Assembly: GCA_041918155.1 (NCBI GenBank)
Contig: JAYRWH010000067.1
Span: 1 to 64,000, forward strand
Direction: 5' to 3'
From: UBA668 sp041918155
GTDB taxonomy: Bacteria; Actinomycetota; Acidimicrobiia; Acidimicrobiales; Ilumatobacteraceae
Length of the DNA stretch: 64,000 nt
The position numbers and the translations under genes are program-made. The notes under the pieces were generated by a model that was given only the letters and a program-made list of their open reading frames with translations, was not told the origin of the DNA and ran no database searches. Shown here piece by piece: positions 7,681-16,225 of this stretch (positions within the stretch are counted from its first letter, which is position 1; each line of letters begins with the position of its first letter).

Positions 7681-8973
7681 TCAGCAACCGCTGGCCGCCC
7701 TCACGATTGGATACGGGTCGACGGCGACGCCTCCTGATGGATGAACCTCTAGGTGAAGGTGAGGTCCACCGGCGTTGCCGGTCGAGCCGACATAGCCGAT
7801 GAGGGCGCCCGCCGGGACATGCACCCCGACCCCGATGCCGTCGGCGAATTGGTCGAGGTGGGCATAGAAGAAGTAGGTCCCGTCGCCCACGGTCAGGTAA
7901 AGGGCGTTCCCCGCCAGCGAGCTCGGGTAATCGAGGTTGCGCTTGGTGATCGTGCCGGTGCGGACCGCATATACCGGAGTACCTCGCGCCGCGGTGATGT
8001 CGATCCCCAAGTGCTTCCGGCCGCCCGACCGGGGAGCGCCGAACGAACTGCGGATCGCACACGTTCGCGGCAACGGCAGATACTCGAGATCGACCACGCC
8101 GTGGTCGCCGGGCGCCGCCGGGCTGGCGCTCGTCGCCGGGAGGACGGCTGGAGTGGCGGGCGTTGCAGCCGCGGCCGCCGCCAGCAGCGCGGCGATGGTG
8201 ACATCGTCGGCTGCGCCGGTGGCGGCCAGGCCGGCGCGGGTCTGGAACAGCTTCACCATCGCGGTCGTCGATGCGCCGTAGATTCCGTCGGCGCCGCTGC
8301 TCGGGCGCAGGCCGATGCTGATGAGCGCCCGCTGAACACTGACGACGACAGCACCGCGGCTGCCCGGCCCGACACCGGAAGTTGGTGCCGGGGTGGGGGT
8401 GGGTGCCGGCACAGGTGTGGGCGTCGGTGTGGGTGAGCTCGCAGGCTGCGCCGCCGCGAGCACCGCGGCCGTACCAGCGTCGAGGTTGCCCGTCGGCAGG
8501 ATGTGACGCGTCTGTTGGAAGTACTTCAGCGCCGCTTCCGTCTGCCGACCGAAGGTTCCATCGGCGCCGCCCCGCAGGGCGATGCCAACGGCGATGAGCT
8601 GCTGTTGCACGGCGGCGACAGCCGCGCCGCGGCTACCGATCTTGAGGATCGGTGTGGCCGGTAGCACCCCGAGCAACGTCGCTGTAGCCGTATCGACGAC
8701 GCCGGTGGCCGGTAGGCCGTGCGCCTCCTGGAACTGGGCGACCGCGGTGGCCGTGGCCGGGCCGTACCACCCGTCGACCCCGCCGCTGACCCGGATACCG
8801 GCAACCACCAGCGACCGCTGGATGGCCGTGACGGTGGCCGAGTGGTCGCCGCGCTGGGCAACGATCACCGTCGCGGTGGCGGCGGTGGCGGACGAGGTTG
8901 ATCCGGCGGCCGAGAACAGCAGCCCGGCGACGATGATGATGGCTCCGATGGGTCGACGACCAAGGGTGAGCAT
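7681..8973 (-). CDS. Secreted peptidoglycan-binding M23 metallopeptidase
   Basis: Protein of 430 residues with a signal peptide (RPIGAIIIVAGLLFSAAGSTSSATA) and three PG_binding_1 repeats (about 40-105, 108-170, 205-265; each with VQR or VQQQL, GADG.YG or GADGTFG, and F or FQ). A Pro/Thr/Ala linker and a C-terminal LytM/M23 domain follow. The zinc ligands are in HLGIDI and PHLHLEVHP, and FFYAHLDQF supplies the third conserved His. This predicts an endopeptidase acting on peptidoglycan cross-links. ATG 8973 is preceded by AGGAGC; an upstream in-frame start at 9021 would spoil the signal peptide. The 5' leader (8974-9087) has no recognised riboswitch. Confidence 0.92.
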   Translation of the reverse strand: MLTLGRRPIGAIIIVAGLLFSAAGSTSSATAATATVIVAQRGDHSATVTAIQRSLVVAGIRVSGGVDGWYGPATATAVAQFQEAHGLPATGVVDTATATLLGVLPATPILKIGSRGAAVAAVQQQLIAVGIALRGGADGTFGRQTEAALKYFQQTRHILPTGNLDAGTAAVLAAAQPASSPTPTPTPVPAPTPTPAPTSGVGPGSRGAVVVSVQRALISIGLRPSSGADGIYGASTTAMVKLFQTRAGLAATGAADDVTIAALLAAAAAATPATPAVLPATSASPAAPGDHGVVDLEYLPLPRTCAIRSSFGAPRSGGRKHLGIDITAARGTPVYAVRTGTITKRNLDYPSSLAGNALYLTVGDGTYFFYAHLDQFADGIGVGVHVPAGALIGYVGSTGNAGGPHLHLEVHPSGGVAVDPYPIVRAASGC

Positions 8974-9087
8974 GAGTGCTCCTAGGTTGCGGCCCGCTGG
9001 CGATACCGTACAGCGGCACACTCCCGCCGCGCCAGGATTTCCGTCACCTAACCGTAATAAACCGTTCTGACGAGGGGATCCGCGACC

Positions 9088-9972
9088 TCAGGAGTAGAAG
9101 CCGGCGTAGACGAAGAGCGTCATCACGCCGTCACGGACACCGACCGAGGTGATGTGGAGGACGTCGGTGCCACGCCCGGGGGTGGGTGGCTCCGTGTACT
9201 CGAAGGGGGCCTGGAAGAGCAGCGGGGGAGCCGTACCCAACTCGAACTGAACGCTCGTCTCGCTGCCGTCGTCGGCGGGCCCGAAGCCAGCCACCGGATT
9301 GGCGCGCACGTCGGCGATGATCGCCTCAGCGGACTCGCCGGCCTCGGCGCGGGCGATGAACACCTGGGCGTACGCTTCCTCCACGGCGGCAGCGATCTCA
9401 GCGAGATCGGCCCCGCTGCCTGCGGAGGCGGGACTCGTCGAGTCGAGGCCGCGGAACCCGAAGAGGACGACCCTCAGGCTCGTGTCCAGGGCGACCTCCA
9501 TCTTCGAGTAGGTCGTCTCGTCGATGCCCATCCCGGTGGGGTCGGAGGGATCGTCGCAGGAGCCTTCGGGCAGGGCGCTACATGATTCGAAACGGTACAG
9601 GTGCAGTTCCAGCGGCTGGGTCGGATCCGCGGGCCACTCCACACGCACGAAGTAATCGCCGTCGAGCAGCGGTGCGCCGTCAGCGGGCAGCGGAGGGGAT
9701 GGCTCGCCGTACCAGTCCGCGCCGCAGCACGGGGGTGCGACTTGACCGTCGACCCGTTCGATGTCGACGACCTGCCAACCCGTCTGCGGTGGCGCAGATG
9801 TGTCAGCCACCGAGGTCGCAGTCGAGGGGGCGGTTGATGGGGTAGTGGTGAACGGGGGGAGGGTGCTCGCTCCGGTCGCCTCGGTCGCTGTTGTTCCATT
9901 GGACGTAGACGCCGAACACGCCGCCAAAGCCCCCAGCACGACCAATGCCACCAGCCTTGCGGAACGCTTCAT
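9088..9972 (-). CDS. Predicted lipoprotein of unknown function
   Basis: Protein of 294 residues beginning with a lipoprotein signal peptide (MKRSARLVALVVLGALAAC); the LAAC lipobox predicts diacylglyceryl attachment at Cys 19. A Thr/Ser-rich linker (about 20-60) leads to a soluble domain with WRVDG-free beta-rich sequence such as FVRVEWPADPTQPLELHLYRF and a C-terminal FVYAGFYS. No family is recognised. ATG 9972 has GGAGG 8 nt upstream; an in-frame start farther upstream would bury the signal peptide. Its stop is 114 bp upstream of the M23 gene. It sits outside the membrane, like the two hydrolases that follow. Confidence 0.8.
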   Translation of the reverse strand: MKRSARLVALVVLGALAACSASTSNGTTATEATGASTLPPFTTTPSTAPSTATSVADTSAPPQTGWQVVDIERVDGQVAPPCCGADWYGEPSPPLPADGAPLLDGDYFVRVEWPADPTQPLELHLYRFESCSALPEGSCDDPSDPTGMGIDETTYSKMEVALDTSLRVVLFGFRGLDSTSPASAGSGADLAEIAAAVEEAYAQVFIARAEAGESAEAIIADVRANPVAGFGPADDGSETSVQFELGTAPPLLFQAPFEYTEPPTPGRGTDVLHITSVGVRDGVMTLFVYAGFYS

Positions 9973-10061
9973 GGTTCGACCTCCACCCACTGTGTGTGCC
10001 CTCGTTCTAGCAGAGGGGTAGCGGGGAAATGATCGACCTGACATAACGATGATTATGGGCG

Positions 10062-10457
10062 TTAGGCATGACGCGGGTCGGGCGGCATCTCCCGGTCACG
10101 CAACGGCCGGGCCGCTTCCAGCAGCCAATCGAGCGTGTCTCTGAGTTCTGCTGCTGTCGGCGCCCGACCGGCGGCAGCAAGATCCCGCTCTGCGTCATTC
10201 ACCGCGCACGCCAGTACATAGAGCTCGTCGTGGAGTCGATCGAGTTCGTCCTTGGCGACGATGAGCTCGTGCTCACTGAGCTGCAACTCCGCGGCGCGCT
10301 GGCGGCCAACCCACTGCCACTGACGGCAGGCCTGTGAGCAGTACTCCCGTGGACGACCTGCGCCGCGCGGCGGCAGGACGCGGCGGCACCACTTGCACCG
10401 GCCCGATTCGCGCGCGGGCTCCCCTCGCGGCCCGTCCTCATCCCGCCCTTTCGTCAT
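10062..10457 (-). CDS. Small CxxC/CxxxC zinc-binding protein
   Basis: Protein of 131 residues. Near the N-terminus it has CKWCRRVLPPRGAGRPREYC followed by SQACRQ, a four-cysteine zinc-binding pattern common in actinobacterial conserved hypotheticals with GRPRxYCSxACRQ. The rest (residues 50-131) is helical, with ELQLSEHELIVAKDELDRL, likely coiled coil, and a C-terminal LRDTLDWLLEAARPL. DNA or RNA binding is plausible but inferred. ATG 10457 lies at the centre of a 20-bp perfect palindrome and 6 nt after TATCCT (minus strand, 10469-10464), so transcription is probably leaderless and may be autoregulated. Confidence 0.75.
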   Translation of the reverse strand: MTKGRDEDGPRGEPARESGRCKWCRRVLPPRGAGRPREYCSQACRQWQWVGRQRAAELQLSEHELIVAKDELDRLHDELYVLACAVNDAERDLAAAGRAPTAAELRDTLDWLLEAARPLRDREMPPDPRHA

Positions 10458-10466
10458 GACGAAAGG
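10447..10466. promoter_or_regulatory. Perfect 20-bp palindrome over the start codon and -10 of the zinc-protein gene
   Basis: CCTTTCGTCATGACGAAAGG is its own reverse complement. It overlaps the -10 box, the presumed transcription start and the ATG of the gene on the minus strand. That placement is what an operator for a dimeric repressor would need. No binding protein is identified. Confidence 0.45.
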
Positions 10467-10519
10467 ATAGGTCGAGGGAAGGGTGCGGGCCGCGGATGGT
10501 TCGGCGAGCGAACGCAGCG

Positions 10520-11359
10520 TCAGCGGTCGGTGAGCGCCTTCGCCGACCGCCAGGCGGACTCGGCACGGTCGAAACGCTCGGTCGCGGACGAGCGCATTCG
10601 GTCCGCCACCGCGGCGACGACCAGGTTGGCCAACGCCAGCGTTCCCACATGGCTGTCGAACGGGCCGGCCCCAGCGGCGGCCACCGTGAAGGTCCGGGCC
10701 GACAACGCTGCCAGGGGGGAGAGCAGGCTGTCGGTGAACGCGGTGAGGAACACTCCCCTGCCCGCTGCCACCTCTGCGGCCTCGACGAGCCACCGGTCGT
10801 AGCGGCGCAGGTCGATCGCGATCACCATGTCGTCGGCTCGCAGCAAGGCCACGGCGCGGCGGACCGCTACGTCATTGCCGTCGATCAGCTCCACGCCGTC
10901 GCGCAGCGCACGCAACTCGTTGACCATTTGACGGGCGACTCCCCCCGAGGCGTCGCCGGACAACACGAACACCCGTTGCGCAACAGCGACGAACTCCACG
11001 ACCTCCGCGAGCGCGGCCACCTCTACCCCATGGAGCGTGGCGTGCACATTCTCGAGCTCCGCCTGGAGGTGGCGGCCGATCGCGTCGGATGCAGCGGGCT
11101 CGCGGATGCGCTCCGCCGCTGGGCGCAACTGGGCCGCGAGGGCACGCTGCACGGCGGCCTGCAGACCGGTGAAGCCGTCGTAGCGGAGCTTGCCGGCCAG
11201 ACGCACCACTGTGGCCGCGCCCGAAGCAGCGGCCTCGGCCAGCTCGGCGACAGTGCCGAAGGCGACGAGTTGCGGATGCTCGAGCACGACCTCGGCCACC
11301 CGTCGTTCGGCAGGCGTGAGTGACGCCCCCGCCTTCCCGATTCGCTCAGCCACTTCCAC
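10520..11359 (-). CDS. MurR/RpiR-family transcriptional regulator
   Basis: Protein of 279 residues: N-terminal RpiR-type helix-turn-helix (about 1-75; SLTPAERRVAEVVLEHPQLV, then VAELAEAAASGAATVVRLAGKL) and a C-terminal SIS sugar-phosphate-binding domain (about 110-250; VFVLSGDASGGVARQMVNEL, and MVIAIDLRRYDRWLVEAAE). Family members sense phosphosugars and regulate sugar, amino-sugar or phospholipid catabolism genes. The target is not obvious; the window also holds a ribokinase-like kinase (15368) and nagA (47586). GTG 11359 follows TACCGT/TACGGT-type box at 11372-11367 by 7 nt, suggesting a leaderless message. It is divergent from the acyltransferase gene. Confidence 0.88.
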   Translation of the reverse strand: MEVAERIGKAGASLTPAERRVAEVVLEHPQLVAFGTVAELAEAAASGAATVVRLAGKLRYDGFTGLQAAVQRALAAQLRPAAERIREPAASDAIGRHLQAELENVHATLHGVEVAALAEVVEFVAVAQRVFVLSGDASGGVARQMVNELRALRDGVELIDGNDVAVRRAVALLRADDMVIAIDLRRYDRWLVEAAEVAAGRGVFLTAFTDSLLSPLAALSARTFTVAAAGAGPFDSHVGTLALANLVVAAVADRMRSSATERFDRAESAWRSAKALTDR

Positions 11360-11414
11360 GCCGTCAACCGTAGCCCGCTGGGGCTCGAGGGCAGCCCAGC
11401 GTTAGGGTGCTGAC

Positions 11415-11999
11415 GTGAAGCGCCTCCTCGCCCGTTGTTGGTTGTTCCTCTGGCGCTGGGAACTCGTGGCTCCCTCGTCGTCACTGCCCGATCGGTGCGT
11501 GATGATTGCGGCGCCGCACACCACGAACTGGGACTTCCCGATCATGCTCGCGCTCACCAAGGCGAGCGGGGTCGACGTGAAGTGGCTCGGCAAGGCGAGC
11601 CTGTTCCGTGGGCCGATGGGCCTGCTCATGCGCCGGCTCGGCGGCATCTCCGTCGACCGCCGCGCCGCGGGCGGCATGGTGGCCGCGCTGGCCGGCGAGT
11701 TCGCCGCCCGCGAGCGGATGGTGCTCATCGTTCCTGCCGAAGGAACCCGCTCACAGACCCATTGCTGGAAGTCGGGCTTCTACCACATCGCCCGCCAGGC
11801 GAACGTTCCGGTGGTCTGCGGTTTTGTCGACGGCAGCACACGCAGCGGCGGCCTCGGCCCCGTCGTGCACCTCACCGGCGACATAGCTCGCGACATGGAC
11901 GAGTTCCGTGCTTTCTACGCCGGTAAGACCGGTCTGCGTGCCGGTCGCGAAACACCGGTCCGCCTCAAGGAAGAGATGATCGAGGGCGAGGCCGCCTGA
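11415..11999 (+). CDS. 1-acylglycerol-3-phosphate-acyltransferase-like (PlsC superfamily) protein
   Basis: Acyltransferase of 194 residues with the HX4D box as APHTTNWDF (about residue 35), an ISVDR segment and the PAEGTRS motif (about 105). These define the PlsC/LPLAT fold. The family transfers acyl groups from acyl-CoA or acyl-ACP to lysophosphatidate or other lipids at the membrane. At 194 residues it is shorter than classical PlsC and resembles the compact 1-acyl-sn-glycerol-3-phosphate acyltransferase-like proteins of actinobacteria; the exact acceptor is unknown. GTG 11415 follows TAGGGT (11403-11408) by 6 nt. Confidence 0.87.
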   Translation: MKRLLARCWLFLWRWELVAPSSSLPDRCVMIAAPHTTNWDFPIMLALTKASGVDVKWLGKASLFRGPMGLLMRRLGGISVDRRAAGGMVAALAGEFAARERMVLIVPAEGTRSQTHCWKSGFYHIARQANVPVVCGFVDGSTRSGGLGPVVHLTGDIARDMDEFRAFYAGKTGLRAGRETPVRLKEEMIEGEAA

Positions 12000-12027
12000 T
12001 CCGGGCCGGCCGCCAGCAGGGGCGGCC

Positions 12028-12771
12028 TCATGCCCCGCCGAGGGCCAGCCATGCGTCGGCCGCCGCCGCGTCGCCCGAGACCGTGATCGCACTGCCACCG
12101 ACCGGCCGACCCCACAACCGCAGGAGCACCGTGGCCGCGTCGCCCCTGATCGTCGCCGACGGCGCCGCAGAGGGATCCAGCACGACCCGACCCGAGCGGC
12201 CATCGGCCACCCACTCCCCCGCCCGGTCGGTGAGGTGCACGGCCACGATGGAAGGCGGCGTCGTGAGGCGTTCGCGGGACAACAGGCGCGGCAACATCAC
12301 GGTCCAGTACTCGTCGACTCCGTCCGCGGCGAGTGCCGCGTCGATCACCGGTGTGCGTCCGATCGCCATCTCGGCGTCAATTCGGTGCACGAACGTCTCC
12401 TGGGCCTGGCGGCGGCGCCACAGCCCGGCGACCCTCGGTTCCACCGGGAACGGGTGCCAGGTCGGCGCCTCGGGATCGACTTCCCGCAGCGATGCGACAA
12501 GGCGATCGACGCCGTCACGCAGCCACTGTGCCATCGCCGCGGGATCGGTGGGCGCCGGGTCGGCCTCGTGGTCGAGGGTGGGCGGACCGCCCATGATGAC
12601 CGCCGCGCGAGCCCAACGATGGACTGTGCCGAGATGGGCGACGAGCGCGCTCAGCGTCCAGCCGGGGCAGCCGGCGATCGGCGCATCGGGGTCGCCGACG
12701 GCGACTGCATTGGCCACCGCATCGGCGTCGCCGCGGAGGTGGTCGAGGTAATCGAGGTGATCGAGGCTCAT
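12028..12771 (-). CDS. Maleylpyruvate-isomerase-family (DinB-like, mycothiol-dependent) protein
   Basis: Protein of 247 residues. The N-terminal DinB-like four-helix bundle has the family's CPGWTLSALVAHLGTVHRW, in which the His residues are expected metal ligands. The C-terminal domain (about 150-247; AVHLTDRAGEWV, then GDAATVLLRLWGRP) is the sterol-carrier-like MDMPI C-domain. Members are mycothiol-dependent isomerases or transferases, but most are uncharacterised; no substrate can be named. ATG 12771 lies 8 nt after TAACGT (minus strand, 12785-12780). It is divergent from the threonine-aldolase-like gene, with only 40 bp between starts. Confidence 0.86.
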   Translation of the reverse strand: MSLDHLDYLDHLRGDADAVANAVAVGDPDAPIAGCPGWTLSALVAHLGTVHRWARAAVIMGGPPTLDHEADPAPTDPAAMAQWLRDGVDRLVASLREVDPEAPTWHPFPVEPRVAGLWRRRQAQETFVHRIDAEMAIGRTPVIDAALAADGVDEYWTVMLPRLLSRERLTTPPSIVAVHLTDRAGEWVADGRSGRVVLDPSAAPSATIRGDAATVLLRLWGRPVGGSAITVSGDAAAADAWLALGGA

Positions 12772-12811
12772 GACGGCGCACGTTACGCGCCGTGCCGGGC
12801 AGAATGGCCCG

Positions 12812-13873
12812 ATGTTTCCGAGCGACATGCCACCAGCGCCCGAACGGGGCTTCGCCAGCGACAACTTCGCCGGCGCCCATCCGGCAGTGATCGAGGCCGT
12901 GCTCGCCGCCAACACGGGGCATGCGCCGGCGTACGGCGCCGATCGCTGGACGGCAGAGGCCGAGGCCCGGCTCGGTGAAATGTTCGGTCCGGGCGCCAAA
13001 GCGTTCCTGGTGTGGAACGGCACGGGAGCGAACGTGACCGCGTTGGGGTCGCTGACGCGCCCCGCCGAGTGCGTGGTCTGCAGTGAGTGGGCGCACATCG
13101 CCGTCGACGAAGCCGGCGCGCCCGAGCGCATCGTCGGCGCCAAACTCCTCACGCTGCCGTCGGCCGACGCCAAGCTCCTACCTCAGCAGATCGCCGAGTT
13201 GGCCCACCTGCTCGGCGACCAGCACCACGTGCAGCCGGCGGTGGTGAGCATCACCCAGGGCACCGAGTTGGGCACGGTCTACACGGCCGCCGAAGTGACG
13301 GCGCTCGCGGAGACGGCCCATCGCATGGGCATGCGGGTGCACCTCGATGGCGCACGCATCGCCAACGCCACGGCAGCGCTCGGCGGCACCGTCGCCGCGT
13401 TGCGCAGCTTCACGGTGGACGCGGGCGTCGACGTGATCAGCTTCGGTGGCACCAAGGTGGGCGGCCTGGGCGCCGAAGCCGTGGTGTACCTCGATCCGGA
13501 GTTGGCCGCGCGGGCCAAGCACGTCCGCAAGATGACCACCCAGCTGCCGTCGAAGATGCGCTTCCTCGCCGCCCAGTTCAATGCGCTGCTGCACGACGAC
13601 CTCTGGATCCACTTGGCCACGAACGCGAACGAGATGGCCCGCCGCCTGTACGACGACGTGTATCAACTGCCAGGTGTGCACCTCGAGCGGGCGCCCGAGA
13701 TCAACAGCCTGTACCCGGTGCTCCCAGCGGACCTGATCGCACCGCTGCGGGACTGGAGCTTCTTCTGGAACTGGGACGTCGCGGGCCACCAGGTGCGGTG
13801 GATGGCGGCCTGGGATACCACCGCGGACGACGTTGACCGCTTCGCCGCTGGAGTGCGCCACGCCCTGCGCTGA
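12812..13873 (+). CDS. Threonine-aldolase / beta-eliminating-lyase-family PLP enzyme
   Basis: PLP enzyme of 353 residues. N-terminal FASDNFAGAHPAVIEAV is the family hallmark (usually SDN..G..P). GMRVHLDGARIANA supplies the pyridine-binding Asp, and DVISFGGTKVGGLGAEAVV contains the Schiff-base Lys. These match low-specificity threonine aldolases, which cleave threonine or allo-threonine to glycine and acetaldehyde. ATG 12812 starts directly before the conserved N-terminus. A longer in-frame ATG at 12770 would overlap the divergent gene and adds non-conserved residues. The link to glycine (gcvP in the same window) is suggestive only. Confidence 0.88.
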   Translation: MFPSDMPPAPERGFASDNFAGAHPAVIEAVLAANTGHAPAYGADRWTAEAEARLGEMFGPGAKAFLVWNGTGANVTALGSLTRPAECVVCSEWAHIAVDEAGAPERIVGAKLLTLPSADAKLLPQQIAELAHLLGDQHHVQPAVVSITQGTELGTVYTAAEVTALAETAHRMGMRVHLDGARIANATAALGGTVAALRSFTVDAGVDVISFGGTKVGGLGAEAVVYLDPELAARAKHVRKMTTQLPSKMRFLAAQFNALLHDDLWIHLATNANEMARRLYDDVYQLPGVHLERAPEINSLYPVLPADLIAPLRDWSFFWNWDVAGHQVRWMAAWDTTADDVDRFAAGVRHALR

Positions 13874-13952
13874 TTCGTCGGGATCGTTTGGACGGCAGCC
13901 GGAGTTGCGCGTATTGTTACCGGCCGGTAGCTGCGCGGACTTTGGGGGTTCT

Positions 13953-14258
13953 ATGGCTGCGGTCGATCTCTTTGGACAGCGGGTCGTCACCGACGATCGG
14001 TGGATGAACGACGCGGCCTGCCGCGGCCTGACCCAGTTGTTCTTTCCCAGCCAGGCTGAACGGCCTCAGGCTCGCGAACGTCGCGAAGCCGCCGCCCGCA
14101 CCGTGTGCCAGGGCTGCTCCGTGGACGGGATGTGCCGCGAGTTCGCGCGGGCGAACCACGAGTATGGGTTGTGGGGCGGGGAGAGCGAGGACGAACGCCA
14201 CGCCGCGGGCTACCGCCTCATCGCGCCGATCGGCGTGAGGGCGCGAACCGCCGGCTGA
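13953..14258 (+). CDS. WhiB-family iron-sulfur transcription factor
   Basis: Protein of 101 residues with the four cysteines of the WhiB [4Fe-4S] site: Cys 23 in DAACRG, then Cys 52, Cys 55 and Cys 61 in VCQGCSVDGMC. The G-I/V-W-G-G turn is present as YGLWGGESEDER (about 71-82). WhiB proteins bind sigma factor region 4 and tune transcription in response to redox or developmental signals. The C-terminus is short, without a long basic tail. ATG 13953 has a G-rich stretch (GGGGGT) about 4 nt upstream. The subtype (WhiB1/WhmD or other) cannot be fixed from sequence alone. Confidence 0.93.
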   Translation: MAAVDLFGQRVVTDDRWMNDAACRGLTQLFFPSQAERPQARERREAAARTVCQGCSVDGMCREFARANHEYGLWGGESEDERHAAGYRLIAPIGVRARTAG

Positions 14259-14298
14259 AACGCGGCGCCACTCCCTTGCTGCCCGTACGATCACCGGC

Positions 14299-15351
14299 GT
14301 GAGTTCCCTCCGTCCGCACCGAGAGGTCGTCGAGACCGCATGGTCCGACCATGGTGACCCGCGAGCGATCGTGGCGATCGACGAGGTGAGCGCGCACGTC
14401 TCCACGAACCGCGTCTTCCGGCTGCACCTCGACGACGGTGGGAGCGTCGTGGCCAAGGCATCTTCCTACGGGTCGTACTTCCTTTTCTACGAGGATCACG
14501 ACCGCCTCAACCGCTGCGCGCAGCTGCTGAAGGGCACTCGCTTCGACGGCTTCCTGTCGGAGGTGCGTCGCCGCCCTGATGGCCGCATCTACACGTGGTA
14601 CGACCAGCGGATGTGGGTGGTGTTCTACGACGACGCACCGCGTGGTGAGGCACTTCCCCGCATCCTCACGGTCGCTCAGATCCACAATCTCGGCCGCGAG
14701 ATCGGCGAGTTCCACCTCGCGAGCACCGAGATTGCGCCGAAGATCCCGGTCGGGTCCAAGACAGTGAAGAGCGACGCAATCCACCTGCTCGACCTGCTCG
14801 AGAGTCCGTTCGCACCGCGCAACTTCGAGCTCGCGCCCGAGGCGATCGGGGTGCTCTGGCGACACACCCACCACTTCCTCGAACGGCTCGTCGAGGTCGG
14901 CTACGACGACTGGCCGCGTATCCCTCTGCTCATCGACTGGAACCTCGGCAACTTCTCGGTGACGCCCCGCGCCGACGACACATTCCGACTGTTCAGCCGG
15001 TGGGACTACGACTGGTTCCGTATCGAGCCGCGGGTGCTCGACTTCTACTTCCTCTCCCGCGTCTCGAGCAGCACCGGCGATCGCACCCGGTTCACGTACG
15101 GGCCCCACACGTTGGTGGAACCCACATTCCTCGAGTTCCTGCGCGCGTACCGCCAGGTCTTCCCGATGAGCGACGACGAGGTGATGTTCCTCCCCGAGGT
15201 GTACCGCTTCTTCATCCTCAACTATGTCGTGCGCGAGGGAGCGCGGTTCTTTCGCCCAGACCTGTGCTCCCAGTTCCGTCGAGACGCGGTGCGCACCTAT
15301 TTGCCCGCGCTCGACGCGCTCGACGCGTCGCCCTTGTGCACGACGGCATGA
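14299..15351 (+). CDS. Protein-kinase-like/aminoglycoside-phosphotransferase-fold protein
   Basis: Protein of 350 residues. Features suggest the APH/choline-kinase fold: an N-lobe with VFRLHLDDGGSVVAKASSYG (nucleotide-binding strand with Lys), and a C-lobe with PLLIDWNLGNFSV, corresponding to the usual HGDLHPGN loop, then RWDYDWFRIEPRVLDFYFL in place of the metal-binding IDWE. The catalytic Asp may be the one in IDWNLGN; the histidine is replaced, so activity is uncertain. The substrate is unknown. GTG 14299 follows TACGAT (14286-14291) by 7 nt. The next gene, a sugar kinase, starts 16 bp after its stop, implying an operon. Confidence 0.65.
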   Translation: MSSLRPHREVVETAWSDHGDPRAIVAIDEVSAHVSTNRVFRLHLDDGGSVVAKASSYGSYFLFYEDHDRLNRCAQLLKGTRFDGFLSEVRRRPDGRIYTWYDQRMWVVFYDDAPRGEALPRILTVAQIHNLGREIGEFHLASTEIAPKIPVGSKTVKSDAIHLLDLLESPFAPRNFELAPEAIGVLWRHTHHFLERLVEVGYDDWPRIPLLIDWNLGNFSVTPRADDTFRLFSRWDYDWFRIEPRVLDFYFLSRVSSSTGDRTRFTYGPHTLVEPTFLEFLRAYRQVFPMSDDEVMFLPEVYRFFILNYVVREGARFFRPDLCSQFRRDAVRTYLPALDALDASPLCTTA

Positions 15352-15367
15352 CGCCATGGTTCGTGTG

Positions 15368-16225
15368 ATGTTCGACGTGTGCGTGCTGGGTAGCGCGAAT
15401 CTCGATCTCGTCGCCACCGTCGAGCGGCTACCCGGCCCGGGTGAGACCGTGAGCGGATCGAGCTACGCCGAGTACCCCGGCGGCAAGGGCCTCAACCAGG
15501 CCGTGGCCGCTGCGCGCGCGGGGGCCAGAACCGCATTCGTGGCCGCGGTTGGTACCGACGCCGCGGGCGAGGTACTGCTCGGCGTGATGAGCGCCGACGG
15601 CATCGACGCGTCGCTCGTAGAGCGAGTCGTCGAGCCCACGGGACGGGCACTCATCGGCGTGTCGGCGCAGGGCGAGAACTCGATCATCGTCGTGCCCGGC
15701 GCGAACGCCACCGTCACCGGTACGAGACTGCCGCCGACCAAGGTGTTGCTCGCCCAGCTCGAAGTGCCGTTGGCTGCAGTAGAGCGCGCGTTCAGTGCAG
15801 CCCGCGCCGCGGGCACCACGACCGTGCTGAACCCGGCCCCCGCGCAACCGCTCGGCGAAGTGCTGCTACGCGAGTGCGACCTGGTGGTGCCGAACGAACA
15901 CGAGCTGGAACTGCTGGGCGGCGTTGCGCGCCTGCTCGCGCTTGGCGCACGGGCCGTGGTGGTCACCCGCGGGGCACGGGGCGCCGAACTGCACGCATCA
16001 GCTGGGGTGGTGCCGATCGCTCCGTTCGCCGTCACTCCTGTCGACACGACAGCAGCGGGCGATTCGTTCTGTGGCGCGTTGTGCGCGCGGCTTGCGGCCG
16101 GCGATGCGGTGGAGGCTGCTTTGCGTTTCGCCGCGGCTGCCGGAGCGTTGTGCACCACGCGGGCCGGCGCGGTTCCCTCGATCCCGTGGCGCTCCGAGAC
16201 AGAGGCCCTGCTCAGCGCAGGGTGA
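15368..16225 (+). CDS. rbsK: PfkB-family sugar kinase, ribokinase-like
   Basis: Kinase of 285 residues with both PfkB signatures: EYPGGKGLNQAVAAARAGA near the N-terminus and DTTAAGDSFCGALCARLAAG near residue 225, whose Asp is the catalytic base. N-terminal VLGSANLDLVATVERLPGPGE and the VVPGANATV segment favour ribokinase (ATP phosphorylation of ribose at O5). The closely related adenosine and fructose kinases cannot be ruled out. Start candidates are ATG 15357, GTG 15365 and ATG 15368; 15368 begins the family-typical MFDVCVLGS. It lies downstream of the kinase-fold gene and converges on prmA with a 14-bp overlap of the 3' ends. Confidence 0.85.
   Translation: MFDVCVLGSANLDLVATVERLPGPGETVSGSSYAEYPGGKGLNQAVAAARAGARTAFVAAVGTDAAGEVLLGVMSADGIDASLVERVVEPTGRALIGVSAQGENSIIVVPGANATVTGTRLPPTKVLLAQLEVPLAAVERAFSAARAAGTTTVLNPAPAQPLGEVLLRECDLVVPNEHELELLGGVARLLALGARAVVVTRGARGAELHASAGVVPIAPFAVTPVDTTAAGDSFCGALCARLAAGDAVEAALRFAAAAGALCTTRAGAVPSIPWRSETEALLSAG

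Noticed and set aside
7604..9087. c-di-AMP (ydaO) riboswitch before the wall hydrolase genes
   Set aside because: Such riboswitches often precede hydrolases in actinobacteria, but neither the 77-bp nor the 114-bp leader contains the conserved ydaO core sequences.
14299..15351. Aminoglycoside resistance phosphotransferase
   Set aside because: Only the kinase-like fold is suggested. The HGD catalytic motif is replaced by IDWNLGN, and nothing in the context points to resistance.
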